Assembly: GCA_012934845.2 (NCBI GenBank)
Contig: WNNJ02000219.1
Location: 62,001 to 126,000 of the forward strand
Length of the DNA stretch: 64,000 nt
Direction of reading: 5' to 3'
DNA from: Pomphorhynchus laevis
Taxonomy: Eukaryota; Acanthocephala; Palaeacanthocephala; Echinorhynchida; Pomphorhynchidae
In this document: piece by piece, positions 22,774-34,700 of the stretch
How positions within the stretch are numbered: position 1 is the stretch's first letter
Layout: each line of letters starts with the position of its first letter
Made by a program: the position numbers and the translations under genes
Notes under the pieces: model-generated
Seen by the model: the letters and a program-made list of their open reading frames with translations, nothing else
Told to the model about the DNA's origin: nothing
The model's database searches: none

Positions 22774-25700
22774 CTATGATGATCGTCTTTTGAGTTGATG
22801 TCGATTGTCCATATACGCCACCAATGCTGCTCCAATACCAGATCCATCATCTGATAATTTAAGTGTAAACTAAAAGATAAATTTAAATTAGTAAAATTTT
22901 CGTTTTAAAATTTGGTTTTTCCACAAATTCTGCAAATATTGATTACCCTACAGGCGACAGATAGTTTATTGCGTTTTCATTTTTTGTTTTCATTCCATAA
23001 TTGTCTAGATTTGCAAAATTTTCTTGAACACGAGTATCAGAAGCTTTTTATAGAAAACTTCGGAAAGCTTGCCATAAAAAATAAACTTTCTAAAACTCAG
23101 CTGTATTCACCGTTATAATATAGAAAATTTTACATTTATTTAACTGTGAAAAAATGTTAATATATATTTCAATTATATCTTCTTAAAGTGAATTTACTTG
23201 TTTATATTGATTTTTTAATTTATAATTATATAAAGAGTGGGTCTTTATGAAATAAAGACCCACTATTTCTTTATGAAATAAAGACTCAGTATTAATATCA
23301 GTATCGGTCTACAAGTTTAAAAATAATAAAGTTAATAATAAAATTTAATAAATGAAAATTATTAAAAATTAAATAATTAATCATTAAATAGTAAATAATT
23401 ATAAAAATAATTGTTAGTTAAAGTAAAAAGTTTATATTTAAAATAGTCAATTTTTATGAATAAAAATTGACAAAGAAAAAATTTATCAAACTTGTTTGAA
23501 AATCAGACATAATAATTAAATTTATTTTTAATAATATTTTGTTGACTTTTATATTGTAAATTTAAGTTTTTAATGATATGCAGTTAATTTATAATTTTCC
23601 ATTATCAGAAAAAGAAAGAATTTATCCAACTTTCTTGAAAATTATCAAATAATAATATTTTATCAATAGTATTTTATCACATAGTTTTAGTATTTCTGGC
23701 AGACGTTATGTTACATATGTATTACATATTTTCTTACTTTACTATATTATTTTACTATATTACTTTATTTATTTTAATCTTATTAAAATAAATAAAGATA
23801 AAATAAACATAATTATATAAGATTTTATACAATTTATATCTATATTGAGTTTTAATTTTAAATTTTAAATTAATAAAGAATTGTACTCTGGGTTTCAATT
23901 GTCCGTTATGTTTTATAAATAAAACATAAACATTTATACAATTTATATTTACTTGAAAACAAAATTTGACATAAAAATTTGAAATAAAATTCAATTGCTT
24001 AGAGTTGACTTATAAATTCTTATCAGAATAAGAATTAGAGGTAATTCTTATTCTTATCAGAATAAGAATTAGAGGTAATCAGGAGGAACTGCTAATTATC
24101 AAACTTTCTTGAAAATTATCAGAAAACAATAATATTTTATCAATAATACATAGTTTTAGTATTTCTGGCCGAGGTTGTATTATCAAGAAAAAAAAAGTAC
24201 AGGTCAATAATTACTTGCCAGAAGAACAAATCGTATAACAAATTTTATTTATTATACAAATAAATTTACAGCAAATTTATTGAAATTTAAAAGTCAATTG
24301 TAATAAATTGACTGATAAATAGCATACAATGTATTTATTAGTTTGAATATAATCGAAGGTTATATGCCAACAAATCAAATCAGCTAACTGAGTCTACGTA
24401 TTCTTATATAATTATAAAATAAACAAAACATAATAATGCTAAATCAAAATTTAATAATTAAATAATAAAATAAATAATTGTTATAAGATTTTTTATAATT
24501 TAAATCAAGTTAAAATAAAAAAAAATGAAATTTAAAATAAAACGTCATTTTTATGAATTGACTAATAAATAACTAACGTTGTATCAGAATAAGAATTAGA
24601 AGTCATCAGGAGGAACTGCTATGCTATCAGGTTAGTAGGTGTATAATATATTATCAGGTTTGTTAGTAGGTGTATAATATACACCTACTTTGTTAGTAGG
24701 TGGTATAAAATATATATTTAACACTAAAAGAACTTTATAAAGTTCTTAACAAAAGAACTTTTCAGATACAAAAGTAATAAGAGGCAATTAATTAACTTAT
24801 AATGTATAATAAGTATATTGACAAGTTACTTAAAATAGTTTTCAAATTTCTAATATAAATTCAAAAATATTACAGTCATTTAAATGACTTAAATGCTCTA
24901 GATTTTAAAAGATGCACCAGGTGTAACATATGGTTTAGAATAAATGACATATCACTACACTTGCCCAATAAAGAGTAATTTTTTCTTTCAGTAAAATCAT
25001 AATATTACTAATTGTTTCTCATATATACATACCGCTAAGTAGCATTTTAAATTTTTAAGAAAGTTCTAAGATGTATATAACTTAAATATTAGTCTTTATA
25101 TGTTGATCAATTAATATATAACTCTAAATATAACTAACTGTTTGACTTTGTAAAAGAATTAAAATAGTAATACTTTTTGATAATAAAAAATTTAAATGTA
25201 TTGAAAATATTTAAACTTTTTTAGTATTTGGGGCTGATTTTATACAGTAGAATGTACACATTAGAACACATACAATAGATTTACATGCGAAAACACTATA
25301 TTCTAGATACATATTTTTGTCGACATATTTTTGGGTTATATTCACTTTCGTATTATTATAATATTTTAAAATGATGGTAATAAAATCGGAGATAAAATAT
25401 ATAAATATATAAAATAAACATTTACAACATTTATCTTTTTATCTTTTACATTTTTTATTCTAATAATAATTTCATAGTTCAATAGGAGAATAGCATTTAT
25501 AGTTAAGATTGAAGTTTTGAGTACATTTTAAAGCCTGCAAAGATGCAATATTATTAAATAAATTAAAATACAGTAATTAAATTTGCTTAATCGTTCGTTA
25601 TATTTTATAATAAAATATATAAGGTTATAGAATAAATATAAAACATTTATCTTTTAAAAATCATTCTTTGTTGCGAAAGAGCTCTGAAATGTGCAACAAT

Positions 25701-28655
25701 CTAACTGTATTGAAAAAATGTAAATCAAGGTCGCTTTAATATTTAATATTTGTGGCTTACTTTATACTGTAGAATGAATACAGTATATTTACATTTTTAT
25801 TGACATTTTAAATTTTTTTCTTATAAAGAATGTGGGTTATATTCACTTTCGTATTGGTATTGCGAATTTTAACATTGCAAGCTTCAATAATATAATAGTT
25901 AATAAAATGGTGGTAAAATTAAATGTGTTGGTAAAAATTCCCACTCATATTTGTTGAAGAAATTGCAAGGTAGGGAATTTATTTAATTTTTTTTACAAAT
26001 TTTCAGTCGCTCCTAGCGACCTTCTTTAGGCAAAAAAAATCAAAAATTCAAACAGTAAAATCTTGTGATTTTAAAATTTCAAAAAATTATTAAAATCGTA
26101 AATTATTATTCAAATGATAATCTACAAAATGCCATTAAAAAATTGTGCTTACCTTCACTTTCTGATCCATTAATAAATTTAGAGCCTTTATTACATTATT
26201 TCTAAATTTCGGGTGATAGCGATACACAGAACCATCAACACCAATTGTTATTCCATTTTGAAACTGATTGTCTCTCTTTGCTGATACAATTCTATCCATT
26301 AAACATGCGAGTCCTAAACAGAAAATTGATAACGATTTTTGTTACATATGATCGCATATGTAAAATAAAAATTATTATATCTCAAACGAGATGATACCAT
26401 TCCGCGTGAATTATGTTAACAATCATTTAGTCAGACGCGGAAAAACGACGAAAACAGTAATAGATACCGTTTCGTCATCACTATGACTCATCAGTACCAG
26501 ATCCGTCCCACTGCTGGATCCAGGGGAGGACTAGCAGACGGCAAGAAACAAGCTAGAACACCTCTAGTATCATCATAGAGTGCTAAACCAGCAGTACGCT
26601 TCACCAAAAAGAATCATTAGCAAACTGGCAAATGTCAGCGCAGGTATCTTTTGTTATCGGCTAATATCTTATATGAATATCTCAAACGAGATATTCATAT
26701 AAGTATTTATATATTTAATAGTATAGTATTTAATATTATAGTATTTAATTTATAGTATTTAATATTTATATATTCATCAGTGCTAGAATATCTAGCACTG
26801 ATGAGTCATAGTGATGACGAAACGGTATCAAATACTGTTATCGTCGTTCTTCCGCGTCTGGCTTAACAGATTGCTAACCAAAATTATTATATATCATATA
26901 AAGAATATAATTTTTAATTGAGTATTAAACAAACGTGTATCAAGCTTTAATATTCAAATGATATAGCCAAAAAGCCAATTCACGAAATGTAATCAACTAG
27001 AATAAATACAATTCCACATTTCCCTAAATATAACTGTCCCTGTTTAAAGATCAGCATAGAATTACAAATATTTTTGTAAATATTTTCGGTAGCTAAAATT
27101 ACATTCATGGGTCATCTAATCCTATACTAAGGCATAATAATCCAAACTAGATTTTATCACGTGGATTATTTATTATTCCTAAGCATAGGATTTGTACTAT
27201 TATGCTCTAGAAAGTGAGCAATACTCATTCAAATATACCATAATCAGCAAATATATCGTAGTTGACACATATAGAAAAAAAGAAATGAACATATGTGGCC
27301 GAATCGTTATGGATTGACCGCATAGTGTAAACAAGGATCGTTGCTTAACTGAAGGAATATTACTTAGATCACTTAAAATAAGATATTTGATAATTAATGT
27401 TTAACAAAGTAAATACGTCATTAGCATGTAATAGACTTCGCTACAATATTGGGTAGAGGAATAGGTGCCAAAATCTGGACATTGCAGTTACTTCTGATGA
27501 CATCTAATCCTTATTCTTATACAACGTATGCTATTTATTAGTTAATTCATAACAATTGACTTTTATTTTAAATATAAATTTTTATTTTAGTTTGATATAA
27601 ATATAAATTGTATACAATCTTATTAATTGCGGGTGACGCAATATGGATTGCACTTTCTCATATTGCCTCCATCCAATAAAGAAATATACTATGGCAAATG
27701 CCAGCAACGTAGTTAACACATAAATCCACATGCTAAAGAGCAAGTTTATTTAGTCAGATTATTTGTGATTATAAAATACTTATATAATATACTATATATA
27801 TTTATATTTGTTTGTTCTGATTTTATTTGTTCTACAGACAAGTTATTATTTATTTGTGGACTTTGTTTTCCCCTCAATATTTCATTTAAATGATATTAAT
27901 TTCTGTATGTGTCGACTTATTTCCACGCTGATTCTATAAAAGTTAGCAAACGCGAATTTATACAACTAACACTTTATTATATTTCGTTACATATTATTTT
28001 AATAAAATGTAAAAAAATATGTTAAAGTTCAATAACGTAAAACTTAAATGTACAAAAATTTAAATGTATTCCCGATAATAACAAACGGAAAGGATTAGGT
28101 TTATTAGATTTTAATCTTATTATAAACGATTACTTAAATATTAAATATAATTTTTAATTATAAAATTACATATACAATTATTAATAACCTTTAATGGCTT
28201 GATTTGTTATTGTCTAAGCAAGCAATTCCAAAATAAAGTCAATTTTAGAACAGGATTAAGGAAACTTTAACTAGATCCATTGTCATAAGTACATGTATAG
28301 GATTCAAGAGGCAAACGTTTGTAAATCAATGTTCATAGAGAAGGGTACATCATGTCTTAAGAACATCTTGATCTTGTAAGGTTATTTTATTACTGATATT
28401 TAAAAGTTACTTTTATGATTTTTTATACATTTTATTAAATATTACAAATTTCACAAATGTGGCGATATCGTTAGGAATTCCACGCATGGAGTAAACGAGG
28501 ATCAATGCTATAACTGAAGGAATATTACTTTGATCACTTAAACATTTTCTTTAATGCATTATATCGTTTAACTTATAGGTTGAAGCTTTCAGGAAAAATG
28601 TCTAATAACTATTTTTTGCTTACTAGTATCTTATATACAAGGATGATGGATACCG

Positions 28656-28727
<72 letters not shown>

Positions 28728-31700
28728 GAATTATTAGAAATATTCTCCTATTTTCTACAGCAAGTGTTTAAAGAATTAATAATTTACCATCTGTAGATTT
28801 TGTAAACTACCAAATCTACAAATTTTGTAAACTAGATTTTGTGGTAGTTAATCACCATGAATTTTATGTTCTTTCAATAAAATATTATTTTACATATACT
28901 ATAGATATATATCATAACATCGATATATACGCAAAATAAATAGTTACAAACGTGATATTGTTGTCTTACCAGCTGCTGTAAGTGCACTTGCTCGCTTAGA
29001 GACAATTTTGCAAACATGGCGTATAATAGCACAGTCCTCATAACTTGCATTTGGCATGCCCAGTTGTTCCAGGACCAAAGCAGTTTTTTCAAAATTAATT
29101 CCATTATCAGTTTCAATATCAGAAACGTATTTAGCAATAAATGCCCCAGGTGTAACAAGTGGGGCAGAATAAATGGCATATTTTTCCACTTGTCCAATAA
29201 AGAGTAATTTCTTTTCTATCAGTGAAAGGATAATATTTCTCACTGTCTCTCCCATATACATACCGCTAACTAGCTTTTCAAATCTTAAAACAATAAAATT
29301 TGCAAACGTTTTGAAAGTGTTTTTAAAATATTTGTAAAAATAACAAAAATGAGCAGTAAATCGTAAATAAATAATAATTTCTGTACAAAATTAAAATTAT
29401 TATATAAACTTAATAATTTACAAATTAAAATTATTATCTATTATTTATTTGTTCATAAAGCTATCAAAAAATTTTGCAAACTAATGAAAACATTATCGAA
29501 AGTCGTGAATATCCGACGCTTAAAATGATCTAACATTTGAAGGCATTGAATTATCGGCTTTGTAATTAATGCGTAAATTATTCATGTTAAAAATCGAACT
29601 AAATTTTAACTTGCAGCTGTTACATCTTGCAGCAGCCTATCTCAATTTAAGGAAAACTTTATTAATTTAAATGCAAGGCTGATTATTATTGATCTATTTA
29701 CATTTGGCGTCCAGGGTTTACAGAACTTCGATCGACTTCTCTATCAAATGACGTCATAATCCAGTCTAAACATCCGCTTGACCCAAGTGCGCCCCATTCG
29801 GTATTAATAATTACCTAAAAGAATGCAATTTGTACAAAGCCACTACGGGAAAATTTTACTTGTTGTGGTTCATCAAAATCCCCGTCCCATGTTCCTACTT
29901 TAGATAGTCGTTCAATGTAACACGCATTAAATCCAGTACCTTTAAATCAGAAAGATAAAGAGTTGGAAGTTTTGCTAAAAAAGAAAAACTTACCAACAAT
30001 TAAGCCTACCGCTGTATCGGGTGCGCCGTAAGCGCATGCAACTAATGTACCTACTGTATCATTAATAAGTGCCGTGATTTTTACTCTTAGGTGCTAAAAT
30101 GACATTTGACACTTTCACAATAAATGATATTAATCATTTAACCTTCTTGTCGATAGCTCGCTGAAGCATAATAACAACATCCTTGCCTTCAACACCATCA
30201 CATGTAAATCCTTTAGTCCATGAAGTAAGCTTAGCGCTAGCAAGACCACATTGTGTGCACGGAAATGAAAATGTAAATCCTAAAGGCAGCTCCTGATCAA
30301 GAAGATTTTCCGATTCGATAAATTTATGCAAACTTTCAGCTAGATGATCGAAAAGCTAAATTCAAAATTATTATTAATCATACAATTGATATATTTTATT
30401 ATAAAATATCTTGAAACAATTAAATATACTTTTTGCTAATGAGTAAACATTTCTATCATTAAAGTTTTGATTTATAAAAGATGGTTGGAACCGCGATGAT
30501 AATATCATAAGAAAACGAATTGTAAAGTCAAGTAATTTTGCAAACATGCAATTAAGAAATTTGTTGGTAAAATTAATATATCCAATTAGTATAATTATTA
30601 AATTATTTTATTATGATAATTATAAATTTATTTGTTTATCCATTTGTGAATTCTTCCAGGTTATCAAAGATAGGAAAGTTGGTAGCATTATGCTCCAAAC
30701 CTTTGTTTATCTTGTTTATATATAAACAAGATAAACAAAGGTCATCACATAACCTTTGATTATAAAAATGTCATCACCTTATTACGTTATGACGTCACAA
30801 TACGTCATATCATAAAGTATTATGTTCTGTAAGCTGCACTTTTTCTATGTTTCAGTTAAAAAAATGTTCATTATATTTGTTCATTATATTTTAAAAGTTA
30901 TATTTGTTTAAAAGTTATGTGTTTTTTTTCTTGAAATTGCCAATATTATTGGTATGAAATGAAATTTATTTTTAAAACTAGTCTATTATTATCAACTTTG
31001 TTTCTTATAGAACAATATTTGTTTCGTATTCTTATCATTCTTTATTTCGTATTGATTAATTTAAATAATTCATTAAATACGTTAAACTTTATAATATTTA
31101 TTTATTTATTTAATTATTAATTCAACTTTTTAGTTCAAACTTGAATTATTATCGCTATTCATTTTATTCAATAATTGTAATTTTTCATTTGATATTTTTA
31201 TTTAGCTGTTTATTGAAAAACTTTTTTAGCAAATATTTGATTAATTATATCTTGTAAAAAGCACTACAATAAAAACGTTAACTTACATCTTCTCCATGAC
31301 CTAGCATAATACTGCGAGGAACGACAAAGACATTTCCGCTAACAACAGGTTTTTCTCCGTTTCCGATTAAAGTTACTCTTAAAATTCGAAAATTTGTCCC
31401 GCCAAGATCGAGAGCAAGGACTTCACCTCGTTCATTACCCTCGGGTAAATGTCTAACGTAAGAGTTAAACATCCTTATATCAGCAGTACTGTGGGTTGAT
31501 GCACTTAAGCCTTTTGACATCTCCTCCGATATAAGTAGGCGAAGTTTATTTAATTTATTAGTGTCAAATTTAAACGTTTCGAGAATTCGTTCGATCTTAA
31601 CAAAAGTTTAAATACAGCGTGCAATCTATGCACAAAGATTTTGGTAAATTAAAGCATACTTTATTAATTTATTAAACTGCATCGTGTTTAGTCATTTTAA

Positions 31701-34700
31701 CGAATACTAAATCATTTATAACATAATCCATATCATTTTTTAAATTTACCTTGAAATTCTATTTTATAAGTGTTAAAACCATTTATTTTAGTTCAAATTA
31801 TTTATATCCTTAAAAATGTATAATCTATAAAAAAGGTTTTCAATCCCACATAATTGTTAACAAAATATGTAAAATTTTAATATACCAATTTATAAAATAT
31901 TTTTCCATTATCCTTATAACTTAAAAATATGTATCCTTTAAATATATAAATGATTTCTTTAATGTACTAAATTCATAAAATTAATTAACAAAATAATAAT
32001 TTGAATTAATGATTTTAAACCACTCATCTAATATTGAACATTTTATTAAAATAGGAAATTGTAAATCATATATTAGTACAATAATACAAATGTTTTCAAA
32101 TTTATTAATTTTATCAATTTATTGTTCAAAAATGTATTGGGTAAATAAATTTCAAAACTACGAGAAAATTAGTATTTTGTAAATATTGTAAACGGTTTAA
32201 GCAATGTACAGATATTTCTACATAATCTTCAAATTATAACAGCATATTTGTTGAAAGTTCCGAACGATAAATCAATTTAAACTAGTTACTAGTTTTAATG
32301 TTTATTGATGGATAATAAATAATATACTTTGTATTAGAATAAAATATTAGATCATCAAATTTCATCAGAAGAAATACGTCCTTAGCACGTATTTGGCCCC
32401 GCTGCTTATGATGACCTTTTAGATTTTGACTAATTAAACCTGATAGCTTTTATTTTAAATTTAAATTGTAAATTATAACTTGATATAAATATAAATTGTA
32501 TAATCATAATATAGTAAAATATATATCAACACAATAAAACGAATTATTAAAAATAAATTTAGACTCTTAAGCGAAAAAGTTTTATGGATGGATAATAAAT
32601 AATATACTTTGTATTAGAATAAGATACTAGATAATAAGATACAGGATCAGAAACCTGATAACATAGCAGTTCCTCCTGATGTCCTCTAATCCTTATTCTA
32701 ATACAACGCATGTTATTTATTTGTCAATTCAAATAAATGATTTTTTTTTAATTTTAATTCTTAATTTTAACAAGATGTAAGTTATATAAAATCTTATATA
32801 ATTTTATTTATAATTAATTATTATTTTATTTTTATTTATCATTATGTTTAATTTATAAATCATTTAATGTACGTATCCTTATTTACATTAGATAGTAAAC
32901 CACTATCATTAAGTTAAATTAGTTTATTAGAAATAAAATTATAAAATTTATAATTATTTATAATAATTTTATTATTTAATTATTATTTAATTATTTTATT
33001 TTTATTTATCATTGTTTAATTTATTTTTGATTAATATCATACTAGAGTAATATTATTAAATTATTTATAATTATTTAATTATAATTTAATTATTTTATTT
33101 ATAAATATTAAATATTATAATATTGTAACAATATTATAGGAAAATAATATTATAGTAAATATTATAACATTTATTTATAATTATTTATTATTTAATTATT
33201 AAATTTTGATTTAGCATTATTATGTTTTGTTTATTTTATAATTATATTAAATACGTAGACTCAGTTAGCTGATTTGATTTTTGAATTGACTGATAAATAA
33301 TATCCGTTGTATTCGAATGAAGATAAGAGCTCATCGGGAGATGATGACCTATATATATGATATATATGATAATATACTCTGTAATAGAATAATATATTAC
33401 TATATTTAATTGCTGATTTGTTGAGTAGAGGAATAGGGGCTGAAACTTGATAGCATAGCAGTTCCTTCAGATGACCTCTAATCCTAATTCTGATACATCG
33501 TCTGTTATTTATTATTCAATAAAATCTTTAGCGGAAAATGTGTATGGATGGATAATAAATAATATATACTTTGTACCCTTAAAATCAACTCAGAATGCGA
33601 AAAAAATTAAAAACGAATAAGTCACAGTAAGTGAAGATGGATTACAAGATAAAGCGGTCGGCAATGTTCAATGACCCGTTGAAGAGATATAAAGGAAAAT
33701 TTGAATTTAAAGATGTTGATCCAATACGTTTCAGATATATTTTGAAGGGGCGTTATAGTGTAGAAAATAAGGCGTAGTCAGAAGAGTGGAAAGGATATGC
33801 AAGAACAAACATCAGCTGATAAATAATCCAAGTTGAGAAGAGCGGGGACAAAAGAGCAGAGGTCGTAAATTGTAATGTGCGTAGGGACGTTAAGAAGAGA
33901 ATTAGTTGATCGCATTGCTAAGGAGACAGAGTGGGAATAATCAAGATGATCAAGTTGTAGATATGAGCTAGATTAATAATGATGAAAGATGACGAGAAAC
34001 AAAAGTGATTCGACACTATATATCATATATATATGATATATATGATAATATACTCTGTGATAGAATAATATATTACTATATTTAATTTATTTATTTATCA
34101 TTATGTTTAATTTATAAATAATTTAACATACATATATTCTGTTACCTAATCTGACAGTAAGATGCATGAAGATACATCGAAAGATTAAATGTATTTTCAG
34201 AAAGATACATTTAAACTAGGCTAAATGTAACCGAGTTTAACCTTTAAACTAAGTTACTATAAAAATAACATCAAGCAGAAAATTATAAAATAAATAAATC
34301 AACACAATAATATAAAGAATAAATTTAAACTCTAAAGTGGCAAATTTTTATGGATGGATAATAAATAATATACTTTGTATAAGAATAAGATATTTGATAA
34401 CCAAATTTCATTAGAAGAAATACGTCATTAATACGCAAAAATACTTTTCTTGGAATTTAAATATGTAATCATTTAAATAATTTAATAGATACATATTTTA
34501 AACTAGGTTACTATAAAAATGTCATCAAACAGCATAGTAAAATATTTAAGTCCAGTCAACAATATGTAACGATATTGGCTTTCTTCAAAATCATTTAAAT
34601 TATTTAATAGATACATATTTTCCATATTTTAAACTAGGATACTATAAAAATAACATCAAGCAGAAAATAGTAAAATATATAAATCAACACAATAATATAA

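Larger units (their letters stand above)
26424..26872. mobile_element. Foldback element with two hammerhead-like cores
   Basis: Inverted arms of about 75 bases run from CAGACGCGGAAAAACGACG inward and are mirrored by CGTCGTTCTTCCGCGTCTG. Each arm contains a complete hammerhead core in opposite orientation. The interior is about 300 bases, without an open frame, and holds an internal dyad (CTCAAACGAG with ATATTCATAT). It sits in intron 7 of gene B, just upstream of exon 8. Confidence 0.75.

Noticed and set aside
27626-27765. Alternative first coding exon of hexokinase gene B
   Set aside because: The copy lacks the splice donor, is joined to a PLE tail, and lies downstream of exons 2-7, so it could not serve as a first exon for the full enzyme.
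29016-29207. 63-codon plus-strand frame over hexokinase exon 7
   Set aside because: It is antisense to a well supported exon and recurs only where that exon was copied (38480-38668).
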